NCBI GenBank assembly: GCA_035530135.1
Contig: DATKVJ010000142.1
Location: 1 to 64,000 of the forward strand
Direction of reading: 5' to 3'
Source of the DNA: CAIYYX01 sp035530135
GTDB lineage: Bacteria > Pseudomonadota > Gammaproteobacteria > Burkholderiales > Rhodocyclaceae
DNA: 64,000 nt
Of this stretch, positions 35,229-42,344 are shown in pieces. Below the pieces are notes generated by a model, which worked only from the letters and a program-made list of their open reading frames with translations, was not told the DNA's origin and did not search any database. The first letter of the stretch is position 1. Every line of letters starts with the position of its first letter. A program made the translations under genes and the position numbers.

Positions 35229-35446
35229 GCATCGGCAGTCAGGTGAGCACCAGCCGTACTAACAACAGCGCCTCGGTGAAAAAGTACCGATCTACCCACA
35301 GGCGGATTGACTACGTACCGGCCGACGACGTCTTGCTGATCATCGAGCGGTATCACGGCAAGATCGACGATACCATTGCGGGGACCATCGACAAGCTCAT
35401 CGAGGCCGGTCACAAGGCCATCATTTCCGGTAAGGCGAAGCTCTAA
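35225..35446 (+). CDS. Small late phage protein
   Basis: 73 residues; the ATG overlaps the stop of the giant protein (ATGA), and AAAGGAGG lies upstream at about 35207-35214. A polar Ser/Thr/Asn-rich start precedes a helical part (DDVLLIIERYHGKIDDTI). No family is recognised. It is the last gene of the late cluster. Confidence 0.55.
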   Translation: MSIGSQVSTSRTNNSASVKKYRSTHRRIDYVPADDVLLIIERYHGKIDDTIAGTIDKLIEAGHKAIISGKAKL

Positions 35447-35719
35447 ATCACGTTGAGCTTTCCGGAATAGCACCAGGGCACGGACAAAAGAGCAGTTGTG
35501 AAAGGACGTGAACGCGCGCGCGTATCTCTCCGCCAGTTGTTGTTATTCTCGGCGACTTTCGCATCAGGTAAGCTTGCGCCACCGACAGCATGGCGCGACC
35601 TAGCGGTATTTCTCCCTGGGAGCAACAAGTCCGCGTGGAGGGCGATTATGAATCGGCTGAGCGCCAAGGAAAGCCTCCGGAGGGTTAGACTACTGAGCAA
35701 CATCTACCGGCGGCGAGCG

Positions 35720-36217
35720 ATGAGGAGCGCCCAACCCATTTCCAGGATCATTTCAGGAGGACAAGCGGGTGTCGACCGCGCCGCGCTGGACTGGGCCCTC
35801 GAGCACGGGCTGCCTCATGGCGGCTGGTGCCCAAAAGGCCGGATCGCCGAGGATGGGCCGCTCGATAGCCGTTATGCTCTGCAGGAAACAGAGTCCGCCG
35901 GCTACCGCCAGCGCACGCGCCAGAACGTCATTGACAGCGACGGCACGCTGATTCTGAACTGCGGCGAGCTGACCGAAGGATCGCTGACCACGCTACGCTT
36001 TGCCGAGCGATTCGAGAAGCCTTGCTTGGTCGTCCAACTGGATGAAGACATTCCCGCCGGCGCCAGGCGCGCGATCGAATGGATCCGCACCAATGGGATT
36101 GCCGTTCTCAACGTCGCAGGCCCGCGCGAGAGCAAGAGCCCGGGCATATACCGACTGGCGCTAGCGTTCCTGGGCCAGTTGACCTGGCGATGCGTGCGAG
36201 CGCCTCGTGGCTCTTGA
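35720..36217 (+). CDS. SLOG-superfamily (molybdenum cofactor carrier/YpsA-like) protein
   Basis: 165 residues. The N-terminal ISGGQAGVDRAALDWALEHG and PHGGWCPKGRIAEDGPL, then YRQRTRQNVIDSDGTLIL, match the circularly permuted YpsA/Mo-cofactor-carrier branch of the SLOG fold, which binds nucleotides or nucleotide-like ligands. The ATG at 35720 fits the family start; a longer frame reaches 35498. It sits outside the late cluster, with a 270-base gap holding no other convincing gene, and looks like accessory cargo. SLOG proteins often sense or bind signalling nucleotides, so an anti-defence or regulatory role is possible but unproven. Confidence 0.75.
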   Translation: MRSAQPISRIISGGQAGVDRAALDWALEHGLPHGGWCPKGRIAEDGPLDSRYALQETESAGYRQRTRQNVIDSDGTLILNCGELTEGSLTTLRFAERFEKPCLVVQLDEDIPAGARRAIEWIRTNGIAVLNVAGPRESKSPGIYRLALAFLGQLTWRCVRAPRGS

Positions 36218-36336
36218 CACCGTACCTATACTGGCGCTTCAGCCAAAGCTAGAACCGACACGGCGAAGGCTGCAACGAAGGCCCCGATGATTCGTGCCAT
36301 CGAGTTAACAACCACATGCGTTGTGTTTGTGCAGCA

Positions 36337-36729
36337 TTAGGGTTGGCGGCAAGGATAGGCTTCGTGTAGAGCAGCAATTGCAAGCTCCACTTTTGGTAGT
36401 TGCAATTTCTCGGGATGCTGTCGGAGATACTTAAGGACGATCCTCATGGCTTGTCCATTGCTAATTCCCTTAGGGCCCGGCCAACAGGTTCGCATACCAG
36501 GTGCAAGAGCCCAATCCAAAACAATCATGGTATTCCGTACACCTTCGATAAAGGCGAGGCAATATGTTGCCTCAAAATGCGATGACGGTTGGTGATCCAC
36601 AAGACGCTCGGCACTTGTACAATCTTCGAGCAGCGCATTTCCACCAAACCCATCAAACGATGCAGCCACGGCTCCCCTCGACCCCGCGAAGGTGAGTGCA
36701 ACGACCAAAATCCTCAGGATCGATTTCAT
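36337..36729 (-). CDS. Exported Rap1a/Tai-like protein
   Basis: 130 residues with a signal peptide (MKSILRILVVALTFAGSRGAVAA in total; cleavage after AVAA). The mature part has the Rap1a/Tai pattern: GNALLEDCTSAE, EATYCLAFIEGVRN, a third Cys in RTCWPGPKGISNGQ, and a C-terminal KYLRQHPEKL and AIAALHEAYPC, with four cysteines for two disulfides. Family members include immunity proteins against type VI secretion cell-wall effectors. It is on the minus strand with the repeat protein at 36842, opposite to the phage genes, as lysogenic-conversion genes often are. It is more AT-rich than the host. Confidence 0.75.
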   Translation of the reverse strand: MKSILRILVVALTFAGSRGAVAASFDGFGGNALLEDCTSAERLVDHQPSSHFEATYCLAFIEGVRNTMIVLDWALAPGMRTCWPGPKGISNGQAMRIVLKYLRQHPEKLQLPKVELAIAALHEAYPCRQP

Positions 36730-36841
36730 GACGCGATCGGCATCACCCTGCCAAACAAGTCTCGACGCCAGATGTCTACGAAACCTGATCGCTCGTCGAC
36801 TGCCGCGGTCGGCGGTTTGCAAATTCGACCAGTGGCGCGAT

Positions 36842-37261
36842 TCAATTTGGGTTGATGTATGTAGGAAGCTGCCCCGGAATCTGAACGGTATAGCCCCCAC
36901 CATACGTCGGCGTCACGTAGGTTGGCAATTGGCCGGGCGTCTGAATTGTTGCGCCACCCCCATACGTAGGGGTTACGTAAGTAGGCAATTGCCCTGGGGT
37001 TTGGATCGTTTCGCTGCCTCCGTAGGTCGGGGTCACGTAGGAGGGCAACTGTCCGGGTGTTTGAATCGTCGCTCCTCCCCCATAGTTTTGGGTTACATAT
37101 GAGGGCAATTCACCGGGGGTCTGCACGGAATATCCGCCGCCGTATGTTGGAGTTACATATGTGGGCAACTGACCCGGCGTCTGGATTGTATATCCCCCTG
37201 CCAACGACACGCTGACCCATCCAAGTAAGGCTACGCTGGCAATGGTGTTGAAGAGGTTCAT
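36842..37261 (-). CDS. Secreted protein of six 20-residue TPGQLPTYV repeats
   Basis: 139 residues: a signal peptide (MNLFNTIASVALLGWVSVSLAG) followed by six copies of a 20-residue unit with the core TIQTPGQLPTYVTPTYGGG, the last slightly shortened (TYINPN). The units are nearly identical in protein but differ at many third codon positions, pointing to selection for the protein sequence. No Cys is present. It has a near-consensus promoter (37316-37343) and a perfect AAGGAGGT ribosome binding site, so it is probably well expressed. It may be a periplasmic or surface protein. No family could be named. Confidence 0.8.
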   Translation of the reverse strand: MNLFNTIASVALLGWVSVSLAGGYTIQTPGQLPTYVTPTYGGGYSVQTPGELPSYVTQNYGGGATIQTPGQLPSYVTPTYGGSETIQTPGQLPTYVTPTYGGGATIQTPGQLPTYVTPTYGGGYTVQIPGQLPTYINPN

Positions 37262-37315
37262 AGTAGTTACCTCCTTTGTTGGCAGTCCATTGGTATATGT
37301 CGAACGGATGACCCG

Positions 37316-37343
37316 ATTATGCTCCGGACGTCCTAGTTGTCAA
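37316..37343 (-). promoter_or_regulatory. Near-consensus sigma-70 promoter of the repeat-protein gene
   Basis: On the minus strand: TTGACA (37338-37343), 16 bases, CATAAT (37316-37321), about 55 bases upstream of the start at 37261. AAGGAGGT sits just before the ATG. It is one of the best promoter matches in the window, in the right end of the element. Confidence 0.8.
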
Positions 37344-37449
37344 AGCACAATAGTTGTGGAATATGCACATCGGTCAATCTGATGACGGATAGGCGGTTTA
37401 TCGACTTCCGGTCATCGTACTTGGGCCAGTTATCGTTGGCATTGAGGCA

Positions 37450-37665
37450 TCAGGTCTTTGGCAATCCGTGCGCTTTGGCCTCTGCTTCAGCTTTGTTGGT
37501 CTCGGTCATTCGTCGGCCAAAGGCGTCACGCTGCTCAATTCCAGCCTTGGCGGCCTCAATGCTCTTGATGATCAAATCGGTCGTCAGCTCGTACTTGTTG
37601 GCGACGGCCTCGGCCCTGGCGGCTATTTCAGCCTTAATGGCCACATCTGACAACAGTCGAGCCCC
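37450..37665 (-). pseudogene. Possible remnant of a small terminase subunit
   Basis: About 71 codons on the minus strand after an in-frame TAA at 37666-37668, with no ATG (only CTG/TTG). The text GARLLSDVAIKAEIAARAEA then VANKYELTTDLIIKSI resembles the middle of Terminase_2-type small subunits (L-L-x-N/D-V ... I-T-x-D-x-V/I-x-x-x-I). It is cut off by the stop upstream and shortened at the end. It may be what is left of the packaging genes next to attR. Confidence is limited because it is short. Confidence 0.4.
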
Positions 37666-37720
37666 TTATTGTCGGGCAGTCTTTGCACTGTATCCCGACG
37701 AACGGCCGACAATCCGACGA

Positions 37721-37745
37721 AAGAGGGTATAAAAGCGGGTATCGT
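37721..37745 (+). other. Probable integrase arm-binding site, right end
   Basis: AAAGCGGGTATCG at 37733-37745 is identical to the two left-end sites, with a partial copy (AAAGAGGGTAT) at 37721-37731. It lies 73 bases inside attR. The surrounding 37666-37817 holds no convincing gene. Confidence 0.7.
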
Positions 37746-37807
37746 AAGCCATGATAGGCGGCCATGACCTGTGTTGTAGCGGCATTCAGAGAGTAATACG
37801 CTACCCG

Positions 37808-37885
37808 ATGCGGATCAGCGACTTCCGTTCGTTCGGCTTCACCGACCAGTTGTTTCCCGAAGGCAACGCGCCGGCGGAGGACTAA
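37808..37885 (+). pseudogene. attR and displaced native def 3' end
   Basis: The core GCGACTTCCGT is at 37818-37828. From there the frame reads RDFR-like then SFGFTDQLFPEGNAPAED and stops at TAA 37883-37885, the expected natural end of betaproteobacterial deformylases. Before the core, the phage half of the site also mimics def (YPMRIS). Excision would restore this tail to def. Confidence 0.85.
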
Positions 37886-37904
37886 GAGCCTATTTCAGTA
37901 GGCG

Positions 37905-40484
37905 CTACACCTGCAGGACTTCCAGCAACTCCTGCTCGATTCGCACCAGGGTTCCAGTCTGCGCCAGCTCGGCGCCGCTGATCAGAAAGGTGTCCTCGAC
38001 GCGTTCGCCCAGCGTGGCGATCTTGGCGGTGTGCAGGTCGACGCCGTGGCGCGCGAGCACCAGCGCGATCGAGTGCAGCAGGCCGGGTCGGTCGGCCGCC
38101 AGCACCGACATCAGGTAGTAGCGGCCATTCTCGTCGGGCCGGATGCCGACCTCCGGGGTGATCGGAAAGTGCCGCACCTGGCGCGACAGGCGACCGGTTG
38201 TGGGGGCCTCGATCGGGGCGCGCTGTTTCAGCCGTTCCACCAGATCGTGCTCGATCAGCGCCACCATGTCACGATAGGGCAGGTGGTGGCTGGGGTCGAG
38301 CAGGATGAAGCTGTCGAGCGCATAGCCGTGACGCGTGGTGTGGATCTTGGCGTCGACGATCGAATAGCCCAGGCGGCTGAAGAAGCCGCACAGGCGGGCG
38401 AACAGCAGGGGCTGGTCGGCGGTGTAGACCATCACCTGCAGACCCTCGGCCACCTGGTTCAGGCGCGCCTTGACCACCGGCTCCGCGGCCTCGGGGCGGT
38501 GGTAGAGCACGCGCGCGTGCCAGGCGATCTCCTCGGCGTCGTGGCGCATGAAATAGACGGTGTCGAGCTGCCGCCACAGCGCCTCCTCGACGCCCGGGCG
38601 CAGGCCGTGCAGGCGCAGCATGCCGCGCGCCTCCTCCTGGCGGCCGGCCAGGCCCACCGCCTGTTGCGGCGTGGCGCCGGCGAGCAGGCGGCGCGTCGCG
38701 GCGTAGAGGTCTTCGAGCAGCTTGCCCTTCCAGGCGTTCCAGACCTTGGGGCTGGTGCCGCGGATGTCGGCGACCGTGAGCAGATAGAGCGCGACCAGAC
38801 GCCGCTCGGTTTTGACCACGGCGGCGAAGTCGGCGATGACCCGCGGATCGCCGAGATCCTGTTTTTGCGCGATCGCCGACATGGTCAGGTGGTGTTCGAT
38901 CAGAAACACCACGAGCTCGCTGTCCTCCGGCGCCATCCCGTGGTCCTTGCAGAAACGCCGCGCGTCCCGCATGCCGAGCTTGGAATGGTCGCCGCCGCGA
39001 CCCTTGGCGATGTCGTGGAACAGCGCTGCGACGTAGATCGGCCAGTGGCGCTCGAAGCCGGCCATGAGGCGGCTGCAGAGCGGGTATTCGTGGGCGAACT
39101 CGGGCATGGTGAAGCGCCTGACGTTCCTCATCACCTGCAGGATGTGCTGGTCGACGGTATACACGTGGAACAGGTCGTGCTGCATCTGCCCGACGATCCT
39201 GCCGAAGGCCGGCAGGTAGTGGCCGAGGATGTCGTACTGGTTCATGCGCCGGAATTCATGCACCAGTCCGCGCTCCTGCCGGAACAGCGACAGGAACAGG
39301 GCGCGGTTGTCGGGATCGCGGCGGAAGGCGGCATCGATGCGGCCGCGTGCGCGCCACAGGGCGCGCAGGGTGCGCGCCGTCATGCCCTTCAGCTCGGGGC
39401 GCTGCTGCAGCAGCAGGAAGCTCTCCAGGATGGCGCGCGGCTGCTGCTCGAACACCGTCTCGTCGCGCACGTCGAGGAGCTCGCGGACCATCTGGAAGTG
39501 TCCGCTGACGGGGATCGGGATCGGCCGGGCGACGGGGAAGATGCGTTCGCCGAGGTTCTGCAGCAGCAAGGTGTTCAACTGCGTGATGCGCTTGGCGTTC
39601 TGGTAGTAGCGCTGCATCAGGAGTTCGGAGGCGCGCTTGGTGGCGCTGGCGGTGATGCCGAAGGCCTGCGCCAGCGCCTCCTGGTAATCGAACATCAGCT
39701 TTTCCTCGCGCCGGTGGGCGAGGTAGTGCAGACGGATGCGGACGTGGCGCAGGAAGGTCTCGACCCGCTCCAACTGCCGCGCTTCCGTCGGCAGGAGCAG
39801 TCCGTTCGCCGCCAGTTCGCGCCAGCTCCTGCCCAGTCCGGCGGCTCGGCTGATCCACAGGATCACCTGGAGGTCGCGGAAACCGCCGGGGCTCTCCTTG
39901 CAGCTGGGTTCGAGGCTGTAGGGCGTGTCGTTGTGGCGGGCGTAGCGCTCCTCCTGTTCGAGCCGCTTGGCCTTGAAGAAGGCCTGCGGGTCCCGGTGCG
40001 CGAGCAGGGTCGCCTCGAACCGGGCGAAGGTCTCGCGGCAGCCGGCCAGCAGCCGGGCTTCGAGCAGGCTGGTCTGGACGGTGATGTCGCGATCGGCTTC
40101 GGCAACGCATTGGGCGACGCTGCGTACGCTGTGCCCGACGTCCAGGCCGATGTCCCAGAGCACGCCGACCATCTGCTCGATCGCTACCTGATGATCGGCG
40201 TGAAGCTCATCGGGCAGCAGCACCAGGACGTCCACATCCGAGGCCGGATACAGTTCGCCGCGGCCGTAACCGCCGACCGCGACCAGCGCCAGGGGGGCTG
40301 GCAGCGCGTAGTGCCGCCAGATCTCGCCCAGCACCGAGTCTACCAGCGTCGCCCGGCCGCGGACCATGGCGGCGGCGTTGGCGCTGGCCCGGTAAGCAGC
40401 TTCGAGCTGCGCCTGTCCCGCCTGCAGGGCGGCGCGCAGCGTCGGGACCAGACTGGGCGCTTCGGCTCTGGCCGGCGAGCTCAT
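37905..40484 (-). CDS. glnD: Bifunctional uridylyltransferase/uridylyl-removing enzyme
   Basis: 859 residues. The N-terminal nucleotidyltransferase has GGYGRGELYPASDVDVLVLLP in parts (GGYGRGELYP at 71-80; metal Asp83 and Asp85). The HD domain has LFHDIAKGRGGDHSKLG near residue 490, and two C-terminal ACT domains end with DTFLISGAELAQTGTL. It modifies and demodifies PII according to glutamine, steering nitrogen assimilation. It starts 7 bases after the map stop, so the two are one operon, and its end lies 20 bases from the displaced def tail. Confidence 0.96.
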   Translation of the reverse strand: MSSPARAEAPSLVPTLRAALQAGQAQLEAAYRASANAAAMVRGRATLVDSVLGEIWRHYALPAPLALVAVGGYGRGELYPASDVDVLVLLPDELHADHQVAIEQMVGVLWDIGLDVGHSVRSVAQCVAEADRDITVQTSLLEARLLAGCRETFARFEATLLAHRDPQAFFKAKRLEQEERYARHNDTPYSLEPSCKESPGGFRDLQVILWISRAAGLGRSWRELAANGLLLPTEARQLERVETFLRHVRIRLHYLAHRREEKLMFDYQEALAQAFGITASATKRASELLMQRYYQNAKRITQLNTLLLQNLGERIFPVARPIPIPVSGHFQMVRELLDVRDETVFEQQPRAILESFLLLQQRPELKGMTARTLRALWRARGRIDAAFRRDPDNRALFLSLFRQERGLVHEFRRMNQYDILGHYLPAFGRIVGQMQHDLFHVYTVDQHILQVMRNVRRFTMPEFAHEYPLCSRLMAGFERHWPIYVAALFHDIAKGRGGDHSKLGMRDARRFCKDHGMAPEDSELVVFLIEHHLTMSAIAQKQDLGDPRVIADFAAVVKTERRLVALYLLTVADIRGTSPKVWNAWKGKLLEDLYAATRRLLAGATPQQAVGLAGRQEEARGMLRLHGLRPGVEEALWRQLDTVYFMRHDAEEIAWHARVLYHRPEAAEPVVKARLNQVAEGLQVMVYTADQPLLFARLCGFFSRLGYSIVDAKIHTTRHGYALDSFILLDPSHHLPYRDMVALIEHDLVERLKQRAPIEAPTTGRLSRQVRHFPITPEVGIRPDENGRYYLMSVLAADRPGLLHSIALVLARHGVDLHTAKIATLGERVEDTFLISGAELAQTGTLVRIEQELLEVLQV

Positions 40485-40491
40485 GGCCGGC

Positions 40492-41295
40492 TCAGGCGAC
40501 GCCGGCGGGTTTGGGCGGCGCGCCGGCGGACAGCGTCAGCACCTCGTAGCCGCTCTCGGTCACCAGGATCGTGTGCTCCCACTGGGCGGACAGGCTGCGG
40601 TCCTTGGTGACGATGGTCCAGCCGTCGGGCAGTTCCGAGATCGCGGCCTTGCCGGCATTGATCATCGGCTCGATGGTGAAGGTCATGCCGGCTGCGAGTT
40701 CGAGGCCGGTGCCGGGCTTGCCGTAATGCAGCACCTGCGGCTCTTCGTGGAAGTTGAGGCCGATGCCGTGGCCGCAGAACTCCCGTACCACCGAGAAGCC
40801 GTTACCCTCGGCGTGGCTCTGAATCGCCGCGCCGATGTCGCCGAGCCTCGCCCCCGGGCGCACCCTGACGATGCCATGCCAGAGGCACTCGTGGGTGACC
40901 GCGCACAGCCGCTTGGCTAGGATCGAGCCCTCGCCGCCGACCAGGAACATCCGGCTGGTGTCGCCGTGATAGCCGTCCTTGATGGTGGTGATGTCGAGAT
41001 TGACGATGTCGCCCCGCTTCAGCGGCCGCTCATTGGGCACGCCGTGGCACACCTGGTGGTTGATCGAGGCACAGATCGACTTGGGGTAGGGCGCGTAACC
41101 GGGCGGCGCGTAGTTGAGCGGGGCGGGTATGCAGCCCTGGACGTCCACCATATAGTCGTGGCAAAGGCGGTCGAGCTCGGCGGTGGTCACCCCCGGCACG
41201 ACGAAGGGCTCGATGTAGTCGAGCACCTCACCCGCGAGGCGTCCGGCGATGCGCATCTTGTCGATTTCCAGCGGGGTCTTGAGGGTGATGCTCAT
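40492..41295 (-). CDS. map: Methionine aminopeptidase, type I
   Basis: 267 residues of the pita-bread fold. The five metal ligands are visible as Asp in NLDITTIKDG and HGDTSRMF, His in GHGIGLNFHEEP, and Glu residues in FTIEPMIN and QWEHTIL. It removes the initiator methionine after deformylation, so it works after def (18408) in the same pathway. It lies opposite rpsB, with the rpsB promoter between, the usual arrangement in proteobacteria, and is followed by glnD. Confidence 0.97.
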   Translation of the reverse strand: MSITLKTPLEIDKMRIAGRLAGEVLDYIEPFVVPGVTTAELDRLCHDYMVDVQGCIPAPLNYAPPGYAPYPKSICASINHQVCHGVPNERPLKRGDIVNLDITTIKDGYHGDTSRMFLVGGEGSILAKRLCAVTHECLWHGIVRVRPGARLGDIGAAIQSHAEGNGFSVVREFCGHGIGLNFHEEPQVLHYGKPGTGLELAAGMTFTIEPMINAGKAAISELPDGWTIVTKDRSLSAQWEHTILVTESGYEVLTLSAGAPPKPAGVA

Positions 41296-41350
41296 AGGGT
41301 CGGTGAGAAGTGGCGTCGGGTGGAATTCTACCTGCAGAATGATGGCTGAC

Positions 41351-41380
41351 TTGAAGAAACCCGGGCAAAACCGTTATAAT
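41351..41380 (+). promoter_or_regulatory. rpsB promoter and long leader
   Basis: TTGAAG (41351-41356), 18 bases, TATAAT (41375-41380). The transcript would have a GC-rich leader of about 140 bases before the ATG at 41528; S2 operons often carry a leader that binds S2, but no specific fold can be confirmed here. GTTATAAT overlaps a minus-strand TATAAC (41373-41378) that could serve map. Confidence 0.7.
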
Positions 41381-41527
41381 CCGCCGCTTGTCTTGTCTGG
41401 GCCGGTCGGTGGCCGATCCGGACGCGGCAAAATTCACACGCCTGGCGGCGAACAGGGTGCCTCGATCACGATATCACGATTGGGGCTCATCGGCCGGGCG
41501 GCGGACCAACCCTTTCGGAGATTCATC

Positions 41528-42280
41528 ATGACCACGACGACCATGCGTCAAATGCTGGAAGCTGGTGTGCACTTTGGCCACCAGACGCGCTTCTGGAACC
41601 CGAAGATGGCTGCCTACATCTTCGGCCATCGCAACAAGATCCACATCATCAACCTCGAGAAGACCCTGTCCAAGTATCAGGAGGCGATGGGCTTTGTCAA
41701 GAAGCTCTCGGCCAAGAAGGGCAGCATCCTGTTCGTCAGCACCAAGCGCCAGGCGCGCGAGATCATCGCCGAGGAGGCCCAGCGCGCCGGCATGCCCTAC
41801 GTCGACGAGCGCTGGCTGGGCGGCATGCTGACCAACTTCAAGACGGTCAAGCTGTCGATCAAGCGCCTGAAGGACCTGGAGCAGATGTCCCAGGACGGCA
41901 CCTTCGAACGCATGAGCAAGAAGGAGGCGCTGATGTCCCAGCGCGAAATGGACAAGCTCCGGAAGAGTATCGGCGGCATCAAGGACATGGCCGGCCTGCC
42001 CGACGCCCTGTTCGTGATCGACGTCGGCTACCACAAGATCGCCATCACCGAAGCCAGCAAGCTGGGCATCCCGGTGATCGGCGTGGTCGACACCAATCAC
42101 TCTCCCGAAGGCGTGAGCTACGTCATCCCGGGCAACGACGACTCCAGCCGCGCTATCCGGCTCTATGCCCGTGGTGTCGCCGACGCTGTCCTGGAGGGCC
42201 GCAGCGAGTCCTTCAACGAAGTGCTGGCGGCGGTGGCCGGGGAAGACGAATTCGTCGAAGTCGAGGACGCGGCGGAGTAG
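41528..42280 (+). CDS. rpsB: 30S ribosomal protein S2
   Basis: 250 residues with the S2 signatures MLEAGVHFGHQTRFWNPKM and VIDVGYHKIAITEASKLGIP. It binds the 30S neck and recruits S1. The ATG at 41528 fits the family N-terminus (TTTTMRQML). It is first in the rpsB-tsf-pyrH-frr-uppS-cdsA-dxr-rseP-bamA run. The acidic C-terminus (EDEFVEVEDAAE) is usual for betaproteobacteria. A stem-loop follows before tsf. Confidence 0.98.
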   Translation: MTTTTMRQMLEAGVHFGHQTRFWNPKMAAYIFGHRNKIHIINLEKTLSKYQEAMGFVKKLSAKKGSILFVSTKRQAREIIAEEAQRAGMPYVDERWLGGMLTNFKTVKLSIKRLKDLEQMSQDGTFERMSKKEALMSQREMDKLRKSIGGIKDMAGLPDALFVIDVGYHKIAITEASKLGIPVIGVVDTNHSPEGVSYVIPGNDDSSRAIRLYARGVADAVLEGRSESFNEVLAAVAGEDEFVEVEDAAE

Positions 42281-42288
42281 CACGCAGA

Positions 42289-42313
42289 CACGGAGGCTCG
42301 CTATGCCTCCGTG
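42289..42313 (+). terminator. Intercistronic stem-loop between rpsB and tsf
   Basis: CACGGAGG, loop, CCTCCGTG. No T-run follows (GGGGTTAATG), so it is more likely a partial attenuator or mRNA processing/stability site than a full terminator. Confidence 0.5.
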
Positions 42314-42344
42314 GGGTTAATGCATTTGAATCTGGAGCAAGACA

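Larger units (their letters stand above)
18874..37828 (+). mobile_element. Integrated podovirus-derived element in the def 3' end
   Basis: About 18.95 kb bounded by an 11-bp identical core (GCGACTTCCGT) at 18874-18884 and 37818-37828, inside about 45 bp of def-like sequence at both ends. It carries an integrase next to the left end, a toxin-antitoxin pair, an early operon with DNA replication genes, ejection-type virion genes and accessory genes at the right end. Base composition is more AT-rich than the host at 20.5-24.6 and 36.2-37.8 kb. No major capsid, portal, large terminase, tail or lysis gene is recognisable. This makes it a cryptic prophage or a satellite-like element rather than a full phage. 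Confidence 0.9.

Noticed and set aside
36214..36232. Promoter-like TTGACA and TATACT at the end of the SLOG gene
   Set aside because: The two hexamers are only seven bases apart and no gene follows on the plus strand.
36842..37261. Possible CRISPR-like array of about 60-base repeats
   Set aside because: The unit is a multiple of three, keeps an open frame with signal peptide and has no unique spacers; it is a protein repeat.
37337..37732. A 131-codon plus-strand open frame near attR
   Set aside because: No ribosome binding site, no family match and overlap with the promoter of the repeat protein and with the likely terminase remnant.
38031..40610. An 859-codon plus-strand open frame opposite glnD
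   Set aside because: Shadow of glnD; it is a His/Gly/Arg-rich translation without any recognisable domain.
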